Of a stretch of 34,365 bases of DNA, positions 1-6,739 are shown piece after piece. Below the pieces are notes generated by a model. The model did not search any database, was not told the DNA's origin, and saw only the letters and a program-made list of their open reading frames with translations. Both the position numbers and the translations under genes were made by a program. The stretch's first letter is position 1; every line of letters starts with the position of its first letter. The stretch lies in IMG/VR virus record IMGVR_UViG_3300004092_000126, positions 1 to 34,365 of that record, one strand, 5' to 3'. Origin of the DNA: a virus.

Positions 1-377
1 CCACATAAAAAAGAAAAAGGATCTGTTCTATTCTTTTCTTCTAATTCTATTGCATTATCAATACGTTCAAACCATTCATCATACTTTTCTTGTCGTTGTT
101 TTGCTTTAACATCCCATTCTCTACTGATCTTATCAGTCATATTATTCAAATAAGTCTCAATACAATGCTCTATAATACTGATCTGATCAACATGGTTGTC
201 TTTTGTTAAAGGAAACTGATTTCTTGATAATGACCAAATGCTTCTAATATGAGATGATGTTGCATCACTTAATGCATTCTTGCGTGACTTAACTAGCATC
301 TCATCATAAAGAATGCTTTTCAAATCTGGGGAAGGCCAACCTTGTTCTGGTCTTATCTTAAATTTATTTAATTTCAT
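1..377 (-). CDS. hypothetical protein, partial (C-terminus beyond left edge)
   Basis: Open for 125 codons from ATG at 375-377 to the left edge of the window without a stop. The start MKLNKFKIRPEQGWPSPDLK follows an AAAGGTGATTG ribosome site that lies inside the end of the preceding gene, so the two genes overlap by 14 bases and are probably translationally coupled. The visible part is charged and helix-rich, with several Trp residues (IRSIWSLSRNQ, SREWDVKAKQRQ) and a Glu/Lys-rich stretch near the edge. No catalytic motif or membrane segment is visible and I do not recognise the family. It is the last visible gene of the leftward accessory run. Confidence 0.7.
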   Translation of the reverse strand, partial: MKLNKFKIRPEQGWPSPDLKSILYDEMLVKSRKNALSDATSSHIRSIWSLSRNQFPLTKDNHVDQISIIEHCIETYLNNMTDKISREWDVKAKQRQEKYDEWFERIDNAIELEEKNRTDPFSFLC

Positions 378-588
378 CAATCACCTTTTCTAAATTCCAA
401 AAAAAATTAAGAACTCTATCTTTTAAAGAAAGGTAATTATATTCCTTTGCGTAAATACCCCAAAATGCTAAATCCGCAGGGTGGCATCCATCTAACACTT
501 TTTTCAATTCTTCATCACTTTTAATAGGTCTAATGGATAATTTCAAACGTTTCAATTGATTATTCACTTCTTTTTCTCTTTCATCCAT
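364..588 (-). CDS. small hypothetical protein, paralogue of the 916-1134 product
   Basis: A 74-residue charged protein. The core RLKLSIRPIKSDEELKKVL matches RLKVRPIKSDAELKRALLQC in the gene two positions upstream. Both share the layout: N-terminal charged helix, the RPIKSD.ELK motif, a Trp-containing middle and a hydrophobic LSL...IL.FF end. The ribosome site (AAGGGGAT, 8 bases before ATG) lies in a 37-base repeat that also precedes the gene at 604-900. Function unknown; the size suggests a small host-takeover or regulatory protein, which is inference only. Confidence 0.75.
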   Translation of the reverse strand: MDEREKEVNNQLKRLKLSIRPIKSDEELKKVLDGCHPADLAFWGIYAKEYNYLSLKDRVLNFFWNLEKVIDEIK

Positions 589-618
589 ACTAAATCCCCT
601 TTTTTAAATATAAAAAAA
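582..618. repeat. 37-bp direct repeat, left copy
   Basis: Matches 894-930 at 36 of 37 bases. It spans the ribosome site and start (ATGGATG) of one gene and the last codons plus stop of the previous one. A shorter related stretch (CATCCATACT) also begins at 1130. Confidence 0.85.
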
Positions 619-900
619 TCTAAAAATCCTATTCCATTTATTTTGTCTTTTTCTTTCCAATCTTACATACTCTAAATAATGCTTAATACTTTCTTCAACG
701 ATCTCACTATAAAGAGGAGGTCTATCATTCTTATCCCAACAATATCCTTTGAGACAGCTTATTATATTAAGATTATTAATAGCTTCTCCACCAACATGAA
801 GAACCCAACCTGGTGGTTTCATCATACAAAAACAAGGAACATGCTCTACCTTAGATTTAATCTCTTCCGCTGATTCATCTTCTATTATCTTTCCATCCAT
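604..900 (-). CDS. small hypothetical protein with Cys pair and FFYI tail
   Basis: A 98-residue protein starting MDGKIIEDESAEEIKSK, with ATG at 898-900 behind an AAGGTGAT ribosome site. Residues 22-32 carry CFCMMKPPGW, followed by two further Cys (SCLKGYC), which could bind a metal or simply be chance. The C-terminus RIFRFFYI is nearly the same as the LKFFYI end of the next gene upstream, because a 37-base duplicated segment covers the gene ends and the next starts. No known family is recognised. Confidence 0.7.
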   Translation of the reverse strand: MDGKIIEDESAEEIKSKVEHVPCFCMMKPPGWVLHVGGEAINNLNIISCLKGYCWDKNDRPPLYSEIVEESIKHYLEYVRLERKRQNKWNRIFRFFYI

Positions 901-930
901 ACTAAATCACCTTTTTTAAATATAAAAAAA
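894..930. repeat. 37-bp direct repeat, right copy
   Basis: Second copy of the repeat at 582-618, with one difference (A at 909 versus C at 597). It covers the start of the 604-900 gene and the FFYI end of the 916-1134 gene. Confidence 0.85.
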
Positions 931-1134
931 CTTTAGAATCTTCTCTTGTAAAGAAAGTTCTTTTGCTTTTTTTTCATAACTATCCCAAAGTGCTGCATTC
1001 CTTTGATCACATTGAAGTAACGCTCTTTTCAATTCTGCATCACTCTTAATAGGCCTAACCTTCAATCTCAAAAGTCTCAACTTCTCACTATATTCTTTGT
1101 CTAGATCATTTAGTTCTTTTTCTATTGCATCCAT
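916..1134 (-). CDS. small hypothetical protein, paralogue of the 364-588 product
   Basis: A 72-residue charged protein starting MDAIEKELNDLDKEYSEKL. I place the start at ATG 1132-1134 rather than an in-frame TTG two codons upstream, because the AAGAGA ribosome site directly abuts that TTG but is well spaced from the ATG. The motif LRLKVRPIKSDAELKRALL aligns with the paralogue at 364-588. The likely origin is duplication of a small gene cassette together with the gene between them. Function unknown. Confidence 0.7.
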   Translation of the reverse strand: MDAIEKELNDLDKEYSEKLRLLRLKVRPIKSDAELKRALLQCDQRNAALWDSYEKKAKELSLQEKILKFFYI

Positions 1135-1136
1135 AC

Positions 1137-1385
1137 TCAATCTCTTAGGGTTTCAAAATCACATTCTATCTCTCGTATTCTATAAAAAATAGCCTCAGAG
1201 GCAAACCTATATACACCCAACTCTGATCTATCAGTCTTTTCATTACTGCATTGTGTAATCTGAACAATATTTATCTCAATGGTCCCACCATCAGGCATTT
1301 CCATAACCGTCGTATAAGTAGGATTATGAATTTCTGGATATACAACATAGGAATAAAATCTGCTTTTCTTAATTTCATCAGACAT
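1137..1385 (-). CDS. small hypothetical protein
   Basis: An 82-residue protein starting MSDEIKKSRFYSYVVYPEIH. ATG 1383-1385 is preferred over an upstream in-frame ATG because an AGAGGT ribosome site sits just before it. The sequence looks like a small beta-rich fold (NPTYTTVMEMPDGGTIEINIVQ) followed by a helix with FYRIREIECDFETLR. Its stop lies just before the next start, as expected in an operon. No family recognised. Confidence 0.7.
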   Translation of the reverse strand: MSDEIKKSRFYSYVVYPEIHNPTYTTVMEMPDGGTIEINIVQITQCSNEKTDRSELGVYRFASEAIFYRIREIECDFETLRD

Positions 1386-1387
1386 AA

Positions 1388-1573
1388 TTATACCTCTTCG
1401 CATAAGTCGCTTAATCGAGATGTAAGAACACCAATAGCATAAATAAGCATAGCCTTGGTAGAGACTGGCTCATCACAATTATGCAGCAGTACATTCACCA
1501 TTATGAAACTCTCATTAATATCTTTTACTACTGTCTCTGCTTGAATTCTTTTACTTATATGAAGCTTTTCCAT
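1388..1573 (-). CDS. small hypothetical protein
   Basis: A 61-residue, mostly helical protein starting MEKLHISKRIQAETVVKDIN, with ATG at 1571-1573 behind an AGAGGA ribosome site. Upstream in-frame ATGs would add a very basic extension without a better ribosome site. It contains the hydrophobic stretch KAMLIYAIGVLTSRL near the end, more like an amphipathic helix than a membrane span. It overlaps the preceding gene by 23 bases. Function unknown. Confidence 0.6.
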   Translation of the reverse strand: MEKLHISKRIQAETVVKDINESFIMVNVLLHNCDEPVSTKAMLIYAIGVLTSRLSDLCEEV

Positions 1574-1763
1574 GATCATCCTCTTTCTTTTGTTTTTCAT
1601 TCTCATACATCATTCTTTTACGCAAAACATCTATAGTCACCGCCAATAAATCTTGCCTATCAACAATATCCTCAAAGCCTATAAGAATAATGTCATAAAC
1701 AACAGTGCGCCCTTGCTCATCATCATATTCACCATCAATGCTATACATTCTTCTTGATTCCAT
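1551..1763 (-). CDS. small hypothetical protein
   Basis: A 70-residue protein starting MESRRMYSIDGEYDDEQGRT from ATG 1761-1763, behind a GAGAGA purine run; a TTG two codons upstream is the alternative. The middle (VVYDIILIGFEDIVDRQDLL) alternates hydrophobic and acidic residues, and the tail is very charged (NEKQKKEDDHGK). It starts 2 bases beyond the preceding stop and overlaps the next gene. No family recognised. Confidence 0.65.
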   Translation of the reverse strand: MESRRMYSIDGEYDDEQGRTVVYDIILIGFEDIVDRQDLLAVTIDVLRKRMMYENEKQKKEDDHGKASYK

Positions 1764-1765
1764 TA

Positions 1766-2266
1766 TCAATCTCTCTCGAACTTAATAGATATTGGTTCTC
1801 TCAACCCTTTTTCAGCTAACTCTTTTCTGTTATCCCTATCTTCTTCATAAACCTTCTTCCAGTCCTCATGATAAACTCTAAGCGTATAGTGCAATGTACG
1901 CTCATTACATTCATTGTATTTGTATATAGCCATCTTCTCACGACGAGAACCAATACGTTGCTTAGCTCTTGAATGTAGCTCCTTCAAATCAGCTTCCCGA
2001 GCCAACATGTCATAATAAGTACTCTCTGGTACTCCAAACTCATCAAGAAAATCGAAGAAGTTAATAGAAGTATCTTTAAGCGACCATAATTCTAGCTTCT
2101 CCATGATCCAATTCTGCCTATCACCTATATCCTGAAAGTAACCAAGTACTTTAGATGCTTCTGCATATGGACTCCGTTTTGTTGGTGAAATACCTGAAGC
2201 CTTGTTATTCTTTTTGATTGCCTTTGACGCTCTCTTAGTCAGTTTTTTTTCTTTAATTTCTTCCAT
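1766..2266 (-). CDS. HTH-like protein, possible terminase small subunit
   Basis: A 166-residue protein with a basic N-terminus (KKLTKRASKAIKKNNK). Next comes a helical segment with FFDFLDEFGVPESTYYDML that resembles a helix-turn-helix, then a long charged helical region (ADLKELHSRAKQRIGSRREK) and a compact end with HYTLRVYHEDWKKVYEE. The order of DNA-binding helices then oligomerisation helices resembles small terminase subunits of P22-like phages, which recognise DNA for packaging. It is far from the large subunit in this window, though a circular genome could bring the ends closer. The ribosome site AAAGAGAG supports the start. The role is inference from layout, not from a decisive motif. 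Confidence 0.45.
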   Translation of the reverse strand: MEEIKEKKLTKRASKAIKKNNKASGISPTKRSPYAEASKVLGYFQDIGDRQNWIMEKLELWSLKDTSINFFDFLDEFGVPESTYYDMLAREADLKELHSRAKQRIGSRREKMAIYKYNECNERTLHYTLRVYHEDWKKVYEEDRDNRKELAEKGLREPISIKFERD

Positions 2267-2278
2267 AATTTTCTCTCT

Positions 2279-2755
2279 TTATATTTTTGTAATAATAAAT
2301 TCAGTTCTTGGATTGTCTTCAGGACAATATATCTTTTGAGAGCATATTGAACTAATAATACAATCGTCTTGTATAATACCACTATCAACACAAACATCTT
2401 CTACCATTTTGATAAGATTGGATATATCTGGTTTATAATTGTGATATTTTTGACGCAGAAGCAGAGCTTTCTTATTTCTATTGATGGGAAGCATAAAGAA
2501 AAAATTGATATCGAAATGCAAAAGACCAGTTAATGATTCTTCACCATACTTTTCATGCTGACCTTTTAAAGAAATTCCCATAATAAGCTTCTGACTTTTC
2601 TGGGAATCATATACTCGACTTCCGGATACCCGGGGTCTTTTTAGGGGAATGGGAGGCTGATTAATAACATAACTGAACGATTTGCCCGGTTTCTGCTTCA
2701 GGAAACAGGGGCTTGGTAAAAATATTTCACTCTTAAGAACAGAAATAACTCTCAT
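2279..2755 (-). CDS. RusA-like Holliday junction resolvase / endonuclease
   Basis: A 158-residue protein of the RusA family, dimeric Mg-dependent nucleases that cut Holliday junctions during recombination or before packaging. Family features visible: a beta-rich N-terminal half with PPIPLKRPR at 34-42, the signature KPDISNLIK at 108-116, and acidic residues at 130-131 (IIQDDCII), followed by K141 in SQKIYCPED. Asp110, Lys116 and Asp130/131 match the acidic and Lys positions of the family. The second Asp of the usual DxD is Ser112 here. The roughly 28-residue N-terminal extension is longer than in E. coli RusA. The ribosome site AAGAAGGAAG supports the start. Confidence 0.8.
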   Translation of the reverse strand: MRVISVLKSEIFLPSPCFLKQKPGKSFSYVINQPPIPLKRPRVSGSRVYDSQKSQKLIMGISLKGQHEKYGEESLTGLLHFDINFFFMLPINRNKKALLLRQKYHNYKPDISNLIKMVEDVCVDSGIIQDDCIISSICSQKIYCPEDNPRTEFIITKI

Positions 2756-2783
2756 ATTCTTCCTTCTTTATGAAATTAATAAA

Positions 2784-3137
2784 TCAAAAATCTAAATCTG
2801 GCAGCAGTCGCATTAACGAGAAAAAATAAATTCTATGAGTTCTTTTTCCTAAAAGCATAATCATTGGTAAAGTCGTCTTGGTAACACGAAAATAGTCATG
2901 TATTTCTCCTGGTATAAGAGGATTTAAGAAACCCTCCAAAAGCTCAAGAGGTTCTCCAGGATGAAGGTTTTTATCCTCAATGTTCAAATCTATATCATTC
3001 AGAGCTTTTAATAAATCTTCTTTAATATCTTTAAACTTTATTGTCGGAAGAAGAGATAATTCATGCTCTTCTTCTTCTTTTATTTGCTTCCTGACAGACC
3101 GAAGATCTTTCAATATTCCGTCTATATCTATAGCCAT
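2784..3137 (-). CDS. hypothetical protein, paralogue of the 3148-3492 product
   Basis: A 117-residue protein starting MAIDIDGILKDLRSVRKQIK from ATG 3135-3137, preceded by AAGGGAATAAT, the same leader found before its upstream neighbour. Shared blocks with that neighbour: IKFKDIKEDLLKALND, LELLEGFL, TLPMIMLLGKRTH and the ending LLPDLDF. The fold looks alpha then beta, with an N-terminal helical hairpin and a C-terminal strand pair. No catalytic signature is visible; the function is unknown. A longer in-frame reading starting upstream would overlap the paralogue and lacks support. Confidence 0.75.
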   Translation of the reverse strand: MAIDIDGILKDLRSVRKQIKEEEEHELSLLPTIKFKDIKEDLLKALNDIDLNIEDKNLHPGEPLELLEGFLNPLIPGEIHDYFRVTKTTLPMIMLLGKRTHRIYFFSLMRLLPDLDF

Positions 3138-3147
3138 ATTATTCCCT

Positions 3148-3492
3148 TTAAATATCAAGCTCAGGTAAAAGAGCTTTAACACAGAAAAAATATGCCTGAC
3201 CACTTTTCTCACCCTTAACCATTACCATAGGAACAGTATGCCTTGGGACATTCATTTTACTAATATCTTCTCTAGCAGGATCATTAGATAATTTAGTGAA
3301 AAAATCGAGATCAATAAATCCATTTAAAAGTTCTACCGATTCATTTATATCATTTAACTCAAGACTATTATTAAGAGCCTTAACTATATCTTCTTTAATC
3401 TCATCAAATATTACAACTTTATGCTGTAGTTCCGGCAATGATTTCAGTTTCGATCGAAGCTCATTCAATATTTCATCTATACCAGCATCCAT
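3148..3492 (-). CDS. hypothetical protein, paralogue of the 2784-3137 product
   Basis: A 114-residue protein starting MDAGIDEILNELRSKLKSLP from ATG 3490-3492, behind AAAAGGAATAAT. It aligns along its length with the next gene downstream: DEIKEDIVKALNN, VELLNGFIDL, HTVPMVMVKGEKSG and the ending ALLPELDI. The pair is separated by only 10 bases, so a tandem duplication followed by divergence is the simplest reading. Unknown function; small size and pairing would suit subunits of a hetero-oligomer. Confidence 0.75.
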   Translation of the reverse strand: MDAGIDEILNELRSKLKSLPELQHKVVIFDEIKEDIVKALNNSLELNDINESVELLNGFIDLDFFTKLSNDPAREDISKMNVPRHTVPMVMVKGEKSGQAYFFCVKALLPELDI

Positions 3493-3537
3493 ATTATTCC
3501 TTTTCATTATTGTTTAAATTATAACATCAAAACATGA

Positions 3538-4437
3538 TCAATAAAACGACCCGGTATTATCTTGCAGCTGGTTTTCATTTCCAGGAATTCTTAATATAAG
3601 AAGCTTTATATGGTGCAAGGCATCCTGCAAACATCGATCCTGGGCCGTTGGTCCATCTGGTCCCTTGTTTATCTCAACACGAAGTTTCTCTGCCACAGCA
3701 GAGGAGAATTTACCCCATAAATCAGCACTCCAATTATGATTTACCCAATCAATGAGATCTTTGTCCTGCTGACTCCAAGCCTTCTTAATAGGTTCCAGTT
3801 TTTGGCCAATAGTCATTTGTTCTACTTTACTATCACATAGAAACTCTGTTGGTATTAATACAGGATTAGTATCCATCCAATTACGCAACGCACACCAGTC
3901 CCTTTCATGCATTTCTCTTAAATGAGGGAACCAGCTGAACATTTTCTTCTTTTGCTCTGAAAGCAAGAATCGCCAAGAAGGGTTAACTGCATTGTTAACT
4001 GGGCCTCTATTAGCTTCAAACTGGTATGCTTTCTTGAAGTTATTCTCAATAAACTTATCACGACTTTCACCATCTGAGTCTGATTCCCATGGGGCAACAT
4101 ACTCAACTTCTTTTTTAATTTCAACTGTCATGTTTTTAGGTGAAATTTGTGAATCATAAGGCAACCACTCGTTTTCAACACCCAATTCTTTCTTCAAGCG
4201 AAAAGCCAAAGCCCAATCCATCGGCAAGCTATAACTTTTTGCATAATCGGTACAAAGACGAATCAACTCTTCCCATCTTCCTTGTGAGGTAAGATTCTGC
4301 CTGGTTACTTTCAATTGCAGCATTCCGGTACCAAACTTCAACGTAGCTTCATCAAAAGCCATTAGATTGCATTTACCCACAACGGAAAGAGGAATCACAT
4401 CTATTTCTATAATATCTTTTCTTATCTTTTCTTGCAT
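3538..4437 (-). CDS. hypothetical protein, first gene of left accessory operon
   Basis: A 299-residue soluble protein starting MQEKIRKDIIEIDVIPLSVV. The first hundred residues look like a mixed alpha/beta domain (GTGMLQLKVTRQNLTSQGRW). Then comes an acidic linker (VAPWESDSDGESRDKF) and a Trp-rich helical region with MFSWFPHLREMHERDWCALR and LIDWVNHNWSADLWGKF. No nuclease, helicase or HTH signature is visible. It is the first gene after the long non-coding region, so it should be made early from the leftward promoters proposed there. Ribosome site AGCAGGTTAAA. Confidence 0.75.
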   Translation of the reverse strand: MQEKIRKDIIEIDVIPLSVVGKCNLMAFDEATLKFGTGMLQLKVTRQNLTSQGRWEELIRLCTDYAKSYSLPMDWALAFRLKKELGVENEWLPYDSQISPKNMTVEIKKEVEYVAPWESDSDGESRDKFIENNFKKAYQFEANRGPVNNAVNPSWRFLLSEQKKKMFSWFPHLREMHERDWCALRNWMDTNPVLIPTEFLCDSKVEQMTIGQKLEPIKKAWSQQDKDLIDWVNHNWSADLWGKFSSAVAEKLRVEINKGPDGPTAQDRCLQDALHHIKLLILRIPGNENQLQDNTGSFY

Positions 4438-4478
4438 TTTAACCTGCTTAATTAAGTCTTTTTCGTTCTCTATTTACC

Positions 4479-4507
4479 ACTTTATCATTCAGCTCCGGAA
4501 TAGTCAA
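4479..4507 (-). promoter_or_regulatory. candidate sigma70 promoter, proximal
   Basis: Read on the minus strand: -35 TTGACT (4502-4507), 17-base spacer, -10 TAAAGT (4479-4484), about 42 bases before the ATG of the 3538-4437 gene. The -35 is strong and the -10 is weak (4 of 6). Confidence 0.4.
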
Positions 4508-4655
4508 GCATTGGGCGGAAAATGCCTTTAAATTCAGTATTTAGGAAATAAAACAGAATATTGAAGAGTAAAAAGAAGCAAGAGTGTAAAACAAGGGTTT
4601 GATATCTTAACCAGATCTTTGAATTTTATGTTGAATTTAAATTAAGAGAAAAGAA

Positions 4656-4684
4656 AATATAATTTTAATAGAAAGACTCGACAA
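4656..4684 (-). promoter_or_regulatory. candidate sigma70 promoter, distal
   Basis: Read on the minus strand: -35 TTGTCG (4679-4684), 17-base spacer, -10 TATATT (4656-4661). It drives leftward toward the accessory operon with a leader of about 210 bases. The -35 lies inside the inverted repeat at 4673-4689, which suggests control by a repressor. Confidence 0.4.
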
Positions 4685-4689
4685 GTCTT
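4673..4689. promoter_or_regulatory. inverted repeat, candidate operator
   Basis: Arms AAGACT and AGTCTT (perfect 6 bp) around the centre CGACA. It covers the -35 box of the distal leftward promoter. The HTH protein encoded at 6159-6647 is the nearest candidate ligand, but that link is inference. Confidence 0.4.
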
Positions 4690-5315
4690 AAAATCTTTCG
4701 TTGTATTGTAAATTTGTTCGTGTTTGTTGATTTGCTGTCATATCCATCCCGTTTAAGCTTCCCCCCAGGATGATATTGTCTCCCTGAAAAGCTAAAATAG
4801 AAAAATCAGTGTTCCGAGAACGTGTTGAAGAAAAAGCATTTTTTTGGATGTTTTTTGAAATGCAAATGCATTTCCGTCTACGCTAGGCACTCGCTATGTA
4901 TGCATTATGCGTGCTTGCTACGCGCAGCCATGACACACGCTACTTACAAGTAAGAAAGATATATTATATTAATATTAATATTTAAATAAAATAAAATGGC
5001 GTTGGCTTGTAATGGCCCGCCATTTATTTTAGAGGAGCTCTCTCGCTCGGGAACGCCTCGCTCAAGAGCTATCTTATATCAGTTTTTGGGTCTTGTCAAG
5101 TTATTTAAATTCAGGGTGAGTTTATTAAAATTCTATATTCTTTGCAGTTGTAATTATTTGATTCTAAAAGAAGAAGACCCCCAGGAGAGAGGGTCCGCAA
5201 CGAAAAAAAGTGAAAGCGTCTTATAAGAGAGTAGCGACTAAAAAACAGTTAGAAGGCAATTATTTAGTCGCACCCCTAAACAATATATAAAAACGAACAT
5301 TCCAAGATATTAAAC

Positions 5316-5342
5316 CCCCTGCACAGGGCGATGTCCAAGGGG
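5316..5342 (-). terminator. hairpin after the 5375-6647 operon
   Basis: On the minus strand CCCCT pairs with AGGGG, with inner pairs (GGACA/UGUGC) interrupted by a bulge and a mismatch. It is followed by a weak T-containing stretch (GTTTAATATCTT) 33 bases beyond the stop of the last gene. A weak intrinsic terminator is the likely role. Confidence 0.4.
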
Positions 5343-5374
5343 CTAAGCAAATAAACAGAATTATATTATACAGT

Positions 5375-5755
5375 TTATATTTCATCTTCGCTATAATTTA
5401 TTCTTTTAAGTTTTGCACGCATATCAGCAACAAATAATCCTAAAAGACGACTTCTTGCATATTCATTAGCTATATCAACCCAATCCTCATCATTACAGTT
5501 GGTATCCTCAAGGAAGTTAACAGTTTGCTGATTCAACAAGCTCACTTCCTCCCAATCTGTATCTTTAGGATCTTCATGGGGGTTCTTTCTTTTAAAGAAT
5601 TCCTTAAGAGATTCTGGAGTTGATAATTTTCCATACTCAATCATCTTACTTAAATCTTTTTTTACAACATCTTCTGATGTCTTTGATTCAATAGCCATTA
5701 TTTCTATCAAAAACTCTTTTAACTTGATTCGTCGTTCTTTTTGTAATTCAGTCAT
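5375..5755 (-). CDS. hypothetical protein
   Basis: A 126-residue, highly charged, helical protein starting MTELQKERRIKLKEFLIEIM. The middle is acidic (NPHEDPKDTDWEEVSLLNQQ) and the end is SRLLGLFVADMRAKLKR. No membrane segment, Cys cluster or HTH signature. Its ATG overlaps the preceding stop as ATGA, so it is translationally coupled to the HTH-containing operon upstream. It could be a partner of the regulator; function unknown. Confidence 0.7.
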   Translation of the reverse strand: MTELQKERRIKLKEFLIEIMAIESKTSEDVVKKDLSKMIEYGKLSTPESLKEFFKRKNPHEDPKDTDWEEVSLLNQQTVNFLEDTNCNDEDWVDIANEYARSRLLGLFVADMRAKLKRINYSEDEI

Positions 5756-6159
5756 TTTAGTTCCATATCTTTTTTAACATCTTCGATCATCATTTTCATA
5801 TTTTCTATAAATGTTTCAGTAACATAAGTGGGATGTAACAAGAATTGATAAAACTCGCTCATATCCCAACCATTTGCTTCTCCATATCTATCCAGTAATT
5901 GACTGATATAACTTGCTTTTGACATAGTGAGCATTGTTTTAATTGAATAATTACATCGCTCTCTTCTTTTTGTCGGAATGCCTGCTTTTTCTTCTTTTTC
6001 TAATATTTTTTCTCGAGCTTTGCCTCCATAAGGTATGCTTTCTTCATTGGTTATCCCCATCTTTATTATCATGACATCCAAAAAGGTATTCAAAAGGGTT
6101 TCTCGTTCTCTTACTTTGTTATTTACGTAAGCTATCTTATCTAAAAAATCTTTTTTCAT
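5752..6159 (-). CDS. hypothetical protein
   Basis: A 135-residue, basic, helical protein starting MKKDFLDKIAYVNNKVRERE. It contains GGKAREKILEKEEKAG, TKRRERCNYSIKTMLTMSKA and DRYGEANGWDMSEFYQFLLH. The start overlaps the stop of the HTH gene as TAATG. The middle could be a small helical DNA- or protein-binding domain, but I see no diagnostic motif. Cotranscription with a likely regulator suggests a role in control or early takeover. Confidence 0.7.
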   Translation of the reverse strand: MKKDFLDKIAYVNNKVRERETLLNTFLDVMIIKMGITNEESIPYGGKAREKILEKEEKAGIPTKRRERCNYSIKTMLTMSKASYISQLLDRYGEANGWDMSEFYQFLLHPTYVTETFIENMKMMIEDVKKDMELK

Positions 6160-6647
6160 TATTTATCCCATTCATCATGGTTTTCTATCTTATCTATCAT
6201 CTTTCTAACTACTTTGATCCCAAACAGGTACTGTTTTACCTTATCGATAACATAATCTCCTGAATCTTCTGGGGTTATAATAAATCCTACCAATTGCTCT
6301 GGAGTAACGTCAATATCATGAGACCATTCTTGGTAAGATCTCTTGAACTTAGAAAATACCTCTAAAATCTCATCCCTGAGGTTTTCTTTAATTGGCTTGG
6401 TCAATACAGGGGCGCTTTCTTTTCGTTGCACTTGCTCTCTTTTCTTTTGAATTTTATTAATATATTCAATTATCTTGTTACATGTTATTCGGGATGGGTC
6501 ATTACTTCCTTTCAAAAAATTAATAAGTGTATGTTGGGTAATACCAATGTTCTTTGCATGCTTAACTAAAGTGGCAACCTCTATCTTTAAACATTCACAT
6601 AAAGCCGAATGAAGCTCTTTGTGGTCTTTGAAAAAACTATCTGACAT
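6159..6647 (-). CDS. HTH DNA-binding protein, repressor-like
   Basis: A 162-residue protein whose first half resembles a lambda-repressor-like helix-turn-helix: LVKHAKNIGITQHTLINFLK at about 27-46, then GSNDPSRITCNKIIEYINKI. A basic linker (KKREQVQRK) leads to a second helical region (SKFKRSYQEWSHDIDVTPEQ), perhaps for dimerisation. No LexA-type Ser/Lys self-cleavage pair is evident. The start is ATG 6645-6647, with AAGAGGAG five bases before it; an in-frame GTG overlaps that ribosome site and is unlikely. It diverges from the zinc-ribbon gene across a palindrome-rich spacer, the usual place for such a regulator and its operators. Confidence 0.7.
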   Translation of the reverse strand: MSDSFFKDHKELHSALCECLKIEVATLVKHAKNIGITQHTLINFLKGSNDPSRITCNKIIEYINKIQKKREQVQRKESAPVLTKPIKENLRDEILEVFSKFKRSYQEWSHDIDVTPEQLVGFIITPEDSGDYVIDKVKQYLFGIKVVRKMIDKIENHDEWDK

Positions 6648-6667
6648 AGGCACTCCTCTTTGTATGA

Positions 6668-6711
6668 ATTACATAAAACAACATGTTGACTTCTATAATA
6701 AACTATGTAAT
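6668..6711. promoter_or_regulatory. nested palindromes, candidate operators
   Basis: Outer arms ATTACATA (6668-6675) and TATGTAAT (6704-6711) form a perfect 8-bp inverted repeat. Inside lies the perfect 10-bp palindrome CAACATGTTG (6679-6688), which overlaps the -35 of the rightward promoter. The outer right arm overlaps its -10. This fits binding by a dimeric HTH repressor, probably the adjacent gene product. Confidence 0.5.
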
Positions 6712-6714
6712 AAT
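6686..6714 (+). promoter_or_regulatory. candidate sigma70 promoter for the rightward operon
   Basis: -35 TTGACT (6686-6691), 17-base spacer, -10 AATAAT (6709-6714), 37 bases before the zinc-ribbon gene ATG. It is one mismatch from consensus in each box. Confidence 0.55.
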
Positions 6715-6739
6715 ATAAGTATATTAATTTATTAACCAA
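6710..6739 (-). promoter_or_regulatory. candidate promoter for the HTH operon
   Basis: On the minus strand: -35 TTGGTT (6734-6739), 18-base spacer, -10 TATTAT (6710-6715). Its -10 lies on top of the -10 of the rightward promoter, so the two could exclude each other. The -35 is weak. Confidence 0.3.

Larger units (their letters stand above)
4438..5374. other. 0.94 kb non-coding regulatory region
   Basis: No convincing gene on either strand; one 76-codon plus-strand frame (4996-5226) has no ribosome site and an unlikely composition. The region holds two leftward promoter candidates and an inverted repeat at 4673-4689. It also holds a perfect 8+8 palindrome GAAATGCA-AA-TGCATTTC at 4857-4874, a hairpin with arms AAATGGCG (4994-5001) and CGCCATTT (5018-5025), a GC-richer segment at about 5030-5075 with the direct repeat CTCGCTC and AGCTCT/AGAGCT arms, and arms GCGACTAAA (5234-5242) and TTTAGTCGC (5263-5271). 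It could hold early promoters, a replication origin or a small RNA. Confidence 0.6.

Noticed and set aside
4996-5226. 76-codon plus-strand frame in the long non-coding region
   Set aside because: No ribosome site before its start, its start lies inside a hairpin arm, the codon composition is unlike neighbouring genes, and it runs through several palindromes.
6159-6647. LexA/CI-type self-cleaving repressor
   Set aside because: No Ala-Gly cleavage site followed by Ser/Lys catalytic positions can be seen in the C-terminal half.
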